A stretch of DNA of 64,000 nucleotides from Erythrocercus mccallii. Taxonomy: Eukaryota; Chordata; Aves; Passeriformes; Dicruridae. A program made the position numbers and the translations under genes. Below the pieces are notes generated by a model. The model was not told the DNA's origin. It worked only from the letters and a program-made list of their open reading frames with translations, and searched no databases. Location: positions 745,922-809,921 of the forward strand of contig VZRG01000165.1 of the NCBI GenBank assembly GCA_013397435.1, written 5' to 3'. Positions 48,145-59,346 of this stretch are shown here, piece by piece; the first letter of the stretch is position 1, and each line of letters starts with the position of its first letter.

Positions 48145-50902
48145 ATACTGGAGCTGGGCTGTTTGGCATGCTCTGCACAGTGTAGACAGGCTGTGTGCAT
48201 TGACAGGATCAACTCTTAGAGTCTTATGTTAAGTGCTTATGTTTTGGTAATACAACAAGATGCGTGGTCTTCTGTGTGCCTGGATATATACTCTGTACCC
48301 TTCAAGGCTACAAAGAACATGAGAAGCTTTTATCTCATCAGCAAGCTACTTTCTACATAGCAGAAAGTATTTTCTTAAACTTCAGTCTGAGAAGGATGCC
48401 TGTTTTCAAAACCAGTTAATCTAATCAGGCTATTTTTGGTGCAAAAATAAATCTCCCACTCTCTTAAAACTGTGTGTTTTACACCTCCACTTCAATCAGC
48501 CAGCAGCAGATTAAAAATTCCACATTATAGCAATTCTTTTGAGATTTCTCAGTCTTTAAAAAGTAATAGCTGCTTTGTAATTTTGATTCTTTGTATTGGT
48601 AGGTGCTGAGTCATTGCAATCACAGAAATCCCAGAGAACTTTACTGGACAGACTCCCCATTTGCAGCTTTGGTCTTGGAAGGTGATTAAGTGACAGGAGA
48701 AGACAATAGTAACAGTACCATTGCAGCAAAAAATTAAGATCAAATCACAACTATGTAACAATCAAGACAAACATTCAATCACAGTATAGACAATTTTATT
48801 TTTAAAAAATATTGAATATATTTCAAGAAGAGGTCAGCTGCTATTGACAGAATGAACGAAGATGAAGGGTGCCTTTGCCCTTTCACTGTGTAAGTCCATG
48901 CTTAGGGGGTTGCTCTAAGATGAGGAGCAAGGCTTCTCTGTGTGATTTAAAGAACAGGTATTAGTTAACTACCCTTGCAGATCAGAGCACAGCTATTACA
49001 CAAGGTATTCTCATGCTGAAAAGATACTATTCATTTAGTCTCTACATTGCACTAGCATAAAAAAAATGCTATTATGAACTGCTTAGTGGACTCTTCAGAC
49101 ACAGTAACTCCAGTTAATAAAAGAGAACTTCATCTCCACATGCCACACAGGATGTACAACACTACTCTTAAGTGGACATGGGCCATACTGCTAATGAGAC
49201 ATGTTAGAAATAATTTGAATCAAAGGTGTACTTTCACTCTGAACAAGTTGCTGGAGGAAAAAGACAGTAAAAAATATATAATTACATTTCCTAAATTTAA
49301 ATTTTCTGGTAGCACACATAATTCTTTTTTTCCTTTGTTGCATTATCATCAGCAAAACAGAGAAGCATAAGGGTGAGGGATCCATTCTGTTAAAAACAGA
49401 CTCACAGAAGGACAATTTCCCATTCTTCTCCTAACAGTATAGGATCTTTATTATATGCTAGGTAGAATTCAAATATATGTGTCTATTGGGATATAACTCT
49501 CTTGATCATTTATCATAGATGAAAAGACAGAAAAGACAAAATTAGTCCAAGATCAACCCTAAGTTGCACTTTTCCTATCATTACTCTTTGGCCCTGAAAT
49601 TCCTCTGCATCCCAGCAACACCCATAGAAACACTATAGCTCCCTCTAAAACCATATCTACTTGCCATCTGTATTCACAGGGTAAATTTCTAGCAGAAGGC
49701 TTTTACCAAAGAGCTCAATTTACAGTTTCTGACTCCAAATATCATTCCAAGATGCCAGACTCCCTCCTCTTTGTTCAAGTATATCTGCTGCCTGTATTGA
49801 GGCAGACTGAAAAAGCTGAATCTTAGGCTCAAATCGAGGTCAAAAACAGCATTTACCCTCCAGGAACCCTGTGGCTTTTGGATAAATATAGCAAGTGTCA
49901 CAGTTATGTGATTATCATGAGAAACTGTTAACACTATTACCAAAACCAGAAAAAATATACAAAACACTGGAAAAATAAAAGCTCCTGTGAAACAGATTTT
50001 CCATACTTTTAAAACAACATACGGGAAAAAATTCATGAGAGTTTATGAATAAGGTAAGTTCTAATAGAGGTTTAACTGACTGCCAAATAGAATAACATAT
50101 TCAGAATATGTATCCTCAAAGAGTTAAGGCTTGACACTAACCTTCAGTCAAATTAAGTAGCACTAACCATAAAATTGCTACTAGGGAAATGGGTGAAATG
50201 ACATAGAGATGTTTGATATAGATACCATTATTATTACTGTCATGGGGGTTAGAGTTTCTGCTACAATTTTTAAGCTAAGTCGACCAGCCTCTTCAGATTC
50301 CCTCGAGAAAGACCAATGTCTCCTGACACTAACTCAGAGCACATTCCTACATTTAAGTTTCCTTGGGGTGATTCCAGGTATCTCAAGGGAGATTCTTTAA
50401 GTAAACTTTGCCTTGTGAGTACATTCCAGATGTACACGGTACCAAGAATTGTACAGGCATTTAACAAAGAGGCATTCTTTGCTCCTCACTAACAAGCAAC
50501 ACAGGTATAAGCTGGCAGAGGAGGACAGAGGAGTGTAGTATCACCCAAGAGCATGGTACAACAGGGAAAGTGTGAGAATGGCACACAGAGAGGAGTCAGA
50601 AGCACCATCAGTACCACTATTACCCTGCTGCAGCATCCTCCTGTCCCTGTCTTACTGTTCAGGATAAAAGGTACTCTGCAGCATCTTTTAAGTGTTTCCA
50701 TCACCAAAACCTGTCATGTCCACAATTAGTAGAAATGGGCTTGGACAATATAGTTTGAGCTGTTTCTTCAAGCTCCTCTATAAGGAAACATTTTATTTCT
50801 TCCAAATAATTATTTCAGATTTATCAGCATCCACATAAACCAAAAACAGGTAAAATATTTTTTAGACTATGACCAACACAACAAGCACATACGTGCCTAC
50901 TT

Positions 50903-50945
50903 ACAAATTGAGATCTTTTTTATTTATAAAAAAGATCCATTTGTG
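50903..50945. repeat. Near-perfect palindrome, 12-bp core arms
   Basis: GATCTTTTTTAT (50912-50923) and ATAAAAAAGATC (50926-50937) are perfect reverse complements around TT. After small asymmetric spacers the symmetry resumes with ACAAAT and ATTTGT. The whole forms a hairpin of about 42 bases. It may be a relic of a small DNA transposon or a chance AT-rich cruciform sequence. Confidence 0.65.
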
Positions 50946-52300
50946 ACTACAGTGAAGTATTTCACACCCAGTGTTTCAAAACACATTAAGAAACAACCAT
51001 GAGGCAGTCTGAACACTGGCTATAAAACTGCAATACATGAAGAAGAAACGACAAAAAAGTAAACTGATGACAGCAAGAAGGAACAGGCTGAAGCCAAGAT
51101 TCTGCCAGTCCACCCTGTCCTGTTTCATTCTGGCCTGCAAATAACTCTATATTCTGCCTTTCCTAGGGGTTAGGAAGGAGGAACAAAGAACATGGAGAAT
51201 GTTTGCTAGCACTTCACAGAGCTGCTTCAAAGACATGGTGGACTTGTAGGAAGAAAGGACATTAGGATGTTAGGATGCTGAGCCAAATCCCCTGTACCTG
51301 GAGGCAACAACACAACAGATGATTCAGCTGCTATCACCCACGAAACAGCAGGTCACAAAACCCTGCCCTGCACTCACAATGGACTTCAAACATGTTATGA
51401 AGAAAAAATTGCCTGCAGACAAAAGTCACAAATACATCAAGTGCCAACTAACTCTAAAACAAAACAATAAATATAAAAATATATGGTACCAGTCAGACGC
51501 AAATTCTAAAGACCTGTTATTCAATCCTACTCTTTTATTAAGTCTATACTGGGGTAGAACCTTGAGCCCAACGAAATTGGAACTACATTATATGAGACAC
51601 TCCTAAAGCATAAAATTAATTAGACCCCCTAGCCCTAAAAGCTTACTTTAACTTCTAACAAAAATCCTTACACAATTTTCAAGTGATTTTAAATGAAGTG
51701 GCAAGCAGCTAATACTACTTAAAACCCAATTTGCAGTGGCACATTTTTACCACCTGAGTGATCTTGCATTTACTTTCTTGTGTCCTGATAATTCTTCTAT
51801 GAAATGACAGCATCAGTATAAAGTATATATTGTATTTTCTTATATGTAAAAAGCAATTCTAAACAGAAAAGACAAAACAATGCATCCATACACCCAGAAG
51901 GGCCTACAGCCTCATTTTAACATCTACAGTCTGAAGCAGAACCAATCCTTCAGCATAAAACAGCAAGGGCACAATTCAGTCATCTAAAACCAGAATGTAG
52001 TGACATTTTAGGTGCTCCAGCTGGTCCAGTTCAGTGAGGCTGTTGTGCAGATCCTGTATCATACCCATCTGCTCACCTAGATACCTCAAGGATGCAAAAG
52101 AATGTCAGATTATGCTTGGCACCCTTGCTAAGATAAATGGATCACAGTCAAAGTAACTGAACATTAAACTGTATATTTACTAGACACAAACCTAAAATTA
52201 GGTGGAACGAACCTGGACCATTACATGTTCTGCGAATTCACAGAAATACCTGAGACCCAACAACTAAGTCCTTACAGTCATAGGAACAAGAGTCAAGAGC

Positions 52301-52922
52301 TGTGGTGGTGCACGACTCTGTGTTTAATGTTTTAATGTTGTGTTTAGTGCAATACTTTGAGTTTCTTGTACCCCACGTACCCCAGAAATGGCTCTACCCC
52401 TTGTACCCTATGTTATTTCCCTGTTGGTTTGCTCCATACATTTCCCACATTTTCCTCATTGTCCATCACTTCAGACCTCACCCTCCAACCCTGTCAATCC
52501 TCATGAGACCCCTCCTTCTGTTCCAGAAGGTTCTGGGGAGGGTGTCAAGTAATTGGCAAAAGCCTTAGAGACACTCCTCCTCCCTTCTCAGATTGGATTC
52601 CCATTTGATGGACTTCTCCTGAACCCCTCCTATCTTGTTCCCTATTGGATTGCATTCATATCCACCCCTGAGTCCACCCCGTTTGTAAGTTCCTGCACAA
52701 CTGAATTTTGTGCTCTCTTCGTGGGCAGCACAGGTGAATAAACTTTCCTGCTGTTTCTCCCACTTGAGAGTCCAGCCTTTTTCTTCCTACATAGCCCATG
52801 CTTTCGTCCTCCCTCTGTGCTAGAAGAGCAAGAACCCACTGCGCAGGCAGTTGGCTCTAGCCTGCCAGGTCTGTGGTGTCCGGGGTCGGAGCCGGCCGGG
52901 GGAATTTTCCCACACCACCACA
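52301..52922 (+). repeat. Provirus 5' LTR
   Basis: A 622-bp LTR from TGTGGTGGTG to ACCACCACA, paired with the copy at 60848-61478. AATAAA at 52737-52742 (within GTGAATAAACTTTCC) marks R. The following stretch 'ttgagagtccagcc' to the LTR end is U5. I see no canonical TATA box within the expected 30-40 bp upstream of the R start. The minus-strand open frames in this LTR are shadows. Confidence 0.95.
52737..52742 (+). promoter_or_regulatory. 5' LTR poly(A) signal
   Basis: AATAAA in the R region. The equivalent in the 3' LTR is at 61291-61296. Confidence 0.8.
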
Positions 52923-52924
52923 GC

Positions 52925-52942
52925 TGGTACCCAACGTGGGGC
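52925..52942 (+). promoter_or_regulatory. Primer binding site, tRNA-Lys type
   Basis: TGGTACCCAACGTGGGGC starts two bases after the LTR end. It is complementary to the 3' end of a tRNA-Lys of the 1,2 type (canonical site TGGCGCCCAACGTGGGGC) except for two adjacent bases. This class of primer is used by betaretroviruses. Confidence 0.85.
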
Positions 52943-53618
52943 AGTCAGGCTCAGCGCAGAAGCTTTTGGAGGATTTCTGCATAGCAGCGAGGCGGCCAAC
53001 GTGAGGACTGTGTCCATCCCCAGTCCTCATGGCGTTGATCCCGGGGTCGCTCTGTGGCTTTAGGGTGACTGACTGAAGAGGATCTCGGCATTCCTCGTGC
53101 CAGCAGGTTGCAGCAGCTTCCCTTTGGGAAAGTGCGCTCCCAGCTGGGTCAGGAGAGGCAACTCTCTGAGCGCTGAAGAGAGTCTCTCCCTGTAGGAAGA
53201 GCGGCACTGACCAGGATCCCCTATCATCGGCTTGGTGAGTATTTCCCCTGGGAGTGGGTTAGTGGGGAATTGAGAGAGACCCCCTCGGGCTCTCTGAAAG
53301 ATCTGAATGGTCTTCAGGCTGCGCAGCCCCCAGGGATGGTGGATTTTTCCCTTTTGAAAGGATTTGCCCCTGGGTTTCCTGGATTTCCCAATGGTAGATT
53401 TTTCAGTTTTCTTATCTCAGTTAATTCTGTTCTAGCTGCTTGCCTTTGAGGTTGGTTTTTGTGGTTCTCTCCTTGAGTGGAGAAGTGGTGACAAGTAGCA
53501 GCCTTGTTTCATTCCGGCTCCCTGGCCACTCAGAGCAGGGGTGAGTCAGATTGAGGTGAGCCGAAGTGTGGTTTGTGTTTTGATTTAGTGATTTTGTTGT
53601 TCTGGTCGGGCTGGTCAC
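52943..53618 (+). other. Proviral leader with probable splice donor
   Basis: An untranslated leader of about 680 bp between the primer site and gag. A consensus donor CTTG|GTGAGT lies at 53231-53240 (GT at 53235-53236), positioned like the major splice donor used for env mRNA. The packaging signal would be expected here, but I cannot define it from one sequence. Confidence 0.6.
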
Positions 53619-55611
53619 ATGCAGTTGATTTTAAAAATTGGCGCAAAGTTAGCAACTGCACAAAAGGCTGTTTATTATAGGTTGATTGAAGTTCTGAGTG
53701 TTGGAGTTGTTGGTTCTCCCAACTTTTCTAAGGGAGAACTAAAGAGGTTCGTCCAGGTACTCTTCTTTCATTTTCCAAATGTTGCACGGGGGCAGTGTCT
53801 CCTTTTGGGACGCTATCATTGAAAAATTTATGAATTTGGAAGGCTCAGTAGACAAGAAAATCAGCAAATATCTAATTTGGCCGCAGCGAGTACATTCTGC
53901 ACTCATAAAATCCAGGGATGTGCAGGAAGGGTCCAGCAGGTTTTCCCCAATTTCACCTCGCTCCAGTCCCAAACCCCACTCTCCTAAACCTGGGATCCTC
54001 AGGGGAGCGACAGGGAGGTGACTCTCTGTCAGCTCCAGCTCCCCTCAGGTTCCTAGATCCCGCCGCTCGAGCAGTCTCGGCCGGACTGCTTGAGAGTCCC
54101 GTGGCAGCCCTGGCCAGGTTGTCAGGGACCCTCTCCTTCCCTCTTATTCCCGATTTTCTAAGCCCAAAGTTCATTTTAGTTTTGCTAAGTCCCCTTCACA
54201 AAATGGCTCCCGGAGGGTGTGTCCACAAGATGGCGGTGGCTGCATGGACAGATCGTCATCTTGTTCAGACCTCCCCTCTTCATCCCAGAATCCTCACAAG
54301 CTCCTCCCCAGGACTCCTCCTTCTTCCACAGAGTCCCTCCCTTCTCTTCCTCCTCCCCTCACTCCTCCCTTGCACTCACGCTCCACCCCTCGCTCCTCCC
54401 CAAATGATACATCAGCAATGACCTCATCAGGGTGTCAGACCACTCCCCCAAGAAGAAGGGTGGCCCCTGGTCCTTCCAGTTCCCACGGCCCTCCTTCCGG
54501 TTCCCATGGTTGGGAGTTGGAGGAGGAGGACTGGGACGACAGGAGCCAGAAGGACTGCCCTGTCCCATCATTAGTCCCAGTAACCTACCGGCAGCCAAGG
54601 GGGAGGGGTGGCCAGCAAAGTAGGCCACACCAAGCCCACTGGCATCCAGTCCTTCAACGGCTGGTGAAAGACTTGACAAAGGCCCAGCGAGAGTATGGCA
54701 GGGGTAGCCCATACTTCCACGGATTGTTATTGGCCAGTCTAGTGGGAATAGTCGTAGTCCCCTACGACCTTTGGCAGCTTTTCATCTGCCTTCTCACCCG
54801 GACTGAATTCAGGGTTTGGGAGGCAGGATGGAGAGCACTGCTGTGAGACTCCCTTCCCGGCCTCCTTGCCAACCCAAATACAGCCACGGATGCCCAGGGG
54901 ATTCCCATATCCATGGAGCATCTGTGCGGGAAGGGCACATGGGTGCTGGCGCCCACACAAGCTGCAGACATCCCTGCCCCCATGCTAGAAGTTATCAAGT
55001 CCATCGCCAGTAGAGCCTTCCTTGAACTCTGGCCCAAAGAGATGTTCCCTCCCTACACTCAAATTAGGCAGGGCCCCAAAGAACTGTTTATTCATTATGT
55101 CAAGAAGCTCACGAGAGCTACTGAACTACAGGTTCAGAATGAACCCACAAGGGAGGACATTTTGCGTGAAATGGCGTTCACAAATGCTAATGACATATGC
55201 AAACATGCCACTCTCGCGCTTCCTATGGACCCTGCCCCAACGTTACAGGAGTTGCTTAGGGTAGTGGAGCTCAAGGTCCCCATGATGGGACAAGTTTCCA
55301 CGGCACAAGAAGAGCAATCCAGGCCAGGACAACGACATGCCGTCCGTGTGGTGGACGCAGCAGTGCCTCAGCCCCAGCAGAGAACATCTTAAAGGCAGCC
55401 ATTCGAGAAGAGACAGCCTCCACAAAGCACTGCTTCTCGTGGAAGGCAATCACAAGAACAGAGGGACAAAGTATGCATGCTGTGCCACAGGCATGGACAT
55501 TGGCAGAAGGAGTGTCCGGATAGACTGAAATGGGAAGAGTTCAGGAGGCAGCTGAATGAAGGTGGGAGCCCACGGGCGGTCCACAATGGACCAACAGCGC
55601 CAAAAAACTAG
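53619..55611 (+). pseudogene. gag: gag pseudogene (MA-CA-NC)
   Basis: This is the structural polyprotein of the provirus. The matrix region starts near 53619 (AQKAVYYRLIEV, FSKGELKRFVQVLFFHFPN) in one frame. It shifts frame near 53.79 kb to continue with FWDAIIEKF and WPQRVHSALIKSR. A Ser/Pro-rich linker follows. Capsid begins near 54.63 kb (HPVLQRLVKDLTKAQREYG, VPYDLWQLF) and includes a major homology region, IRQGPKELFIHYVKKLT, near 55.07 kb. Nucleocapsid has one clear CCHC zinc knuckle at 55474-55515 (CMLCHRHGHWQKEC). Within the second frame, stops stand at 54019, 54091, 54844 and 55390, and the normal end is TAG at 55609-55611. It cannot make a full Gag. Confidence 0.9.
55602..55608 (+). 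promoter_or_regulatory. gag-pro -1 ribosomal frameshift heptamer
   Basis: A canonical slippery heptamer, A AAA AAC, in the correct gag phase and immediately followed by the gag stop TAG. The -1 frame is open from there into pro. A possible downstream stem is CCACCCA (near 55.63 kb) with TGGGTGG (near 55.65 kb). The same heptamer is used at gag-pro in several betaretroviruses. Confidence 0.8.
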
Positions 55612-56551
55612 AGGGGGAGTGCAGGTCCACCCAGCACGATGATAAAAATTGGGTGGCCCATGGGGGGTTGGTGAGCAATCGAAAAGGGAGATGTGAATTG
55701 CTAACTGACTCTGACTTCTCATTTGTTCCTTCCAATAAGCAGGAAACGACTCAGCACAGCACTGCAAAGGTTTGCCCCCAGGATTCTGCCCCGGACTCTA
55801 CTTCGGCGGCAGCATCTGGAGGAAGCTCCACCGAAGACATTTCAAACGAATCAGACACACCGAACGTGACATTCTCTACCCAAGACCTGACCTCTCCAGG
55901 CTGTTCGACCAGCGACTGGTATGAGCCCTTTAAGCTTTTTATAACAGACTCTCTGTACCTAGGTGACGGCGATTGGCAGGAAGTCAGGGTCGATTTCACC
56001 CGCCAGGGCACTTGGCACCGGACTGACGGACACTACGTGGTCATTGGAGATTGTAAGTTCACCCTGGTGGAGATAGAAGTGATACTGGGACTGGTCTCTT
56101 TGGACCCAGAGCACTTCTCTCTCTGCTGCACTGCATACACCCACCTACGTTTCTCCCAAAAGGGCAGACAGTGGCACAAGCCATCCCACTGCCAAAGGAA
56201 GATTTAGAGGCCACAGCCTCAGAACAAACTACAGTAAATACAGTAGAATGAATTGGGAGGAACAAGCCCAAACTGGAAGGTGAAATGAGAGTAGGTGATG
56301 ACACGTACAACTTTAAAGGACTTTTAGACATGGGAGCAGATGTGACTGTCATCCCCACGCAGGATTGGCCGTCGCACTGGACCTTGCAAAACGTGGCAAG
56401 ACAAGTTTTAGGAATCGGAGGGATGCAATTGGCACGTCAGTCAAGGGACATCGTGCAAATTCAGGGGCCAAAAGGGCAATTGGCAAACCTTCGTCCTTTT
56501 GTTTTGGACTATAAGGAACCTCTTCTTGGACGAGATCTCATGGCACAATAG
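55608..56551 (+). pseudogene. pro: pro pseudogene (dUTPase-like remnant and protease)
   Basis: The -1 frame is open from the slippery site to 56207. The first part is Ser/Thr-rich linker. The next (FITDSLYLGDGDWQEVRVDF, HYVVIGDCKFTLVEIEVILG) occupies the place of the dUTPase in betaretroviral pro. A stretch of the GQxVAQAIPLP type, in a shifted frame near 56.16 kb, resembles the dUTPase C-terminal GxxIAQ motif. I do not see the other dUTPase motifs clearly. The aspartic protease follows from 56285: the active-site triad reads DMG (56327-56335) instead of DTG or DSG, and the C-terminal LLGRDL is present. It ends TAG at 56549. One frameshift and a stop at about 56.25 kb separate the two parts. 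The protease would be inactive. Confidence 0.8.
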
Positions 56552-59307
56552 GGGTCACAATTGGCATTCCAGACCCCTCAGAGGATTTTCAAGTAGCGGT
56601 CACTGAGCAGTGCCCTACCCAGAAACTGAACTGGCAAACCAATGAACCAGTGTGGGTAGAGCAGTGGCCGCTGTCGAAACAAAAATTGAAGGTGCTGAAT
56701 GAGCTCGTGGAGGAGCTGCTGAGGAAGGGCTGCATCAAGGAGACCACGTCACCATGGAACTCCCCGGTGTTTGTCATTCAGAAGTCTGACAAGACCAGGT
56801 GGCGACTCCTCCATGACCTCTGAAAAATTAATGAAGTTATAGAGGACATGAGATCACTCCAACCAGGGATGCCTTCCCCAGTGATGCTCCCAGAAAATTG
56901 GAATCTGGCAATTATTGATATAAAGGATTGTTTCTTTCAAATTCCCCTCCATCCTGACAATGCTCCGTGGTTTGCATTCTCGGTTCCCACCATCAACCGA
57001 GAAGCCCCAAGGAGACGCTACCATTGGAAGGCATGAAAAATAGCCCAGTGATTTGCCAATGGTATGTGGCCTCCTTGCTCTCCCCGGTGCATGCACCTGC
57101 ACCCAGGGCCATCATTCACCATTACAGGGATGATGTCCTTGTGTGTGCCCCAACAGAGGACTTGTTGACCCACGAGCTTGACCTGACAGTCAATGCACTG
57201 GTTGCTGTAGGGTTCGAGCTGCAGGAGTCAAAAATTCAACAGATGCTGCCCTGGAAGTATCTGGGACTTGAGATCGGCAAGTGGACCATTGTTCCGCAAA
57301 AACTGGCAATTAAGACCAAAATTAAGACTCTTGCAGATGTCCATCAGTTGTGTGGGGCTTTGACCTGGGTAAGGCCTTGGCTAGGTCTGACCACCGAAGA
57401 CCTGGCCCCTCTTTTCAGTTTACTGAAAGGGGGAGAGAAGCTAAGTTCTCCTAGGACCCTTACCCCAGAAGCAAGACAGGCTTTGGAGAAAGTGCAACAC
57501 CATCTGGAAATGCGACAGGCTCACAGATGCAAACCGGGCCTGCCGTTTCGTTTTATCATCCTCGGAGATCTGCCGTATCTCCACAGGATTATCTTCCAGT
57601 GGGAAGGTAAGTCCTGTCGCGCCAACAAGAAGGACTGAGGCAAAAGAGATCCTCTCTCCATCACAGAGTGGGTCTTTCTGAGCCACCAAAGGTCCAAGAG
57701 GCTGACAAGGCCACAGGAAATGATGACTGATCTCATCCAGAAGGCTAGAGTCTGCGTTAGAGACCTAGCCAGTTGCGTCTTTGAACGTATTCACATTGCA
57801 ATTCGGACAAAAACGGGCCAAATTTCAAAGGCAATGTTAGAAAATTGCTTCAAACCAATGAAGCTCTGCAGTTCGCTCTAGATTCCTACTCGGGTCAAAT
57901 TTCGTTATCTAGACCTGCCCACAAAATTTTCAATCAGGAAGCCCAATTCATATTGGCATTGGACACGGTTCAAAGTATGGAGCCACTGAATGCTCTGACC
58001 ATTTTCACAGACGTGTCCGGAAGGTCCCACAGGTCAGTGATGACTTGGAAAGACCCTCAAACTCAGCAGTGGGAATCAGATATTGAAGAGGTCAAAGGGT
58101 CGCCTCAAATTGCTGAGTTGGCCACAGTCGTCATGGCCTTCGAGCGGTTCAATTTAGTTACCAATTCGTCATATGTGGCAGGGGTAGTGTCTAGAGCAGA
58201 GAATGCCATTCTGCAGGAAGTCTCCAACCAGCCACTGTTCAAATTGCTTTCGAAACTTGTTAAGCTGATGTCCCTTCGAAAGCAACCGTTTTATGTGATG
58301 CATACAAGGTTGCACACGGACTTGCTAGGGTTCATAGCTGAAGGGAACAGGAGAGAAGACACTCTTGCTGCCCCAGTCACTACAGCCGCTTTGCTGGACA
58401 TCTTTGAGCAGGCAAAGATCAGTCATCAGCTCCACCACCAAAATGCGCCAGGGTTGGTCCGCAGGTTCCACATCACCCAGGACCATGCCAAGGCAATTGT
58501 GGCCTCCTGTCCACACTGTCAGCAGCATGCGCTCCCAACCGTTGGGGCTGGTGTCAACCCCAGGGGACTGTCGAGCTGCGAGATATGGCAGACGGACGTT
58601 ACTCACTTCCCACAGTTTGGGAGGTTGAAGTGCGTCCATGTCTCTGTGGACGCCCTCTCGGGAGCTGTCTACGCTTCTGCCCACACAGGGGACACCTCAT
58701 GGGATGCTATGAAGCATCTTGTGATGGCCTTTTCCATGTTGGGCATCCCAAGAGCTCTAAAGACCAATAACAGTCCGAGTTACAAGTCTAGGGAATTCCG
58801 CAGCTGCCTCCAGCAATGGGAGGTGGACCACAAAACAGGCATGCCCCATTCCCCCACAGGCCAAGCGGTGGTGGAAAGGACCCACTGAGATCTGAAAAGG
58901 GTCTTAAACCAATAGCAGCAGGTCCTCAGGGTAGAACCTCCGGCAGTCAGGTTGGCCAGAGCCCTGTTTACGATCAACTTTCTAAACTGCTCCTTTGAGC
59001 TGCTTAACCCTCCAATCAGCCGCTGGCAATGAACAGTTAGCCAAAAAGGACAGGCCTCCGGTGATGGTAAAAGGTCCCGAGTCCAGGAGAACAGAAGGGC
59101 CACATGATTTGATAACCTGGGGAACAAGGATACGCGTGCATATCCACTCCCACAGGCCCCAGGTGGATCCCATCCCAGTGGGTCATACCTTTCATTCAAT
59201 CAAAACAAGCAGCAACTGTGCAGTGGAGGAGGAGAAAAAGAAAAACTAAAATAGGATCAGCCTGGGAAGAGTTTCTGAACCTACCTATAGAGTTGACCTC
59301 ACTGTGA
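56548..59307 (+). pseudogene. pol: pol pseudogene (RT, RNase H, integrase)
   Basis: Reverse transcriptase begins just before the pro stop, in the -1 frame relative to the protease. Landmarks are WPLSKQKLKVLNELVEELL, IKETTSPWNSPVFVIQKSD, a stop at 56821 inside the LHDL-KIN motif, IIDIKDCFFQIPLHPDNAP, a deletion and frameshift near 57.03 kb, and the polymerase box YRDD near 57123. Frameshifts follow near 57.63 and 57.84 kb. RNase H has FTDVSG (Asp at 58010), but its third acidic site reads TNSSYVAG (Asn at 58163). Integrase shows HQLHH and CPHC zinc residues and WQTD (Asp 58595). Its second catalytic Asp is Asn (KTNN, 58766), and Glu is at 58874. A stop stands at 58886. The C-terminal GYACISTPTGPRWIPSQWV is in a third frame, ending at 59307. 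Confidence 0.92.
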
Positions 59308-59346
59308 CCCTGCAGTTGTTATCCCTTTTGATGTGTCCCTCACCTA

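Larger units (their letters stand above)
35810..52300 (-). other. SLAIN1: Probable SLAIN1 5' intron
   Basis: About 16.5 kb upstream of the most 5' SLAIN1 exon found. It holds a CR1 3' end, an ERVL-type LTR fragment, small inverted repeats and one phase-compatible exon candidate, listed separately. The remaining open frames on either strand look like chance. I assign it to an intron because the N-terminal exons have not been met by its end. It could instead be partly intergenic if the bird gene starts within it. Confidence 0.5.

Noticed and set aside
52642..52839. 65-codon minus-strand frame repeated at 61208-61393
   Set aside because: It appears twice only because both LTRs carry the same sequence; it is not a gene.
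54217..54846. 209-codon frame considered as an independent Pro-rich gene
   Set aside because: Its C-terminal half is retroviral capsid and it is in the gag frame, so it is part of the gag pseudogene.
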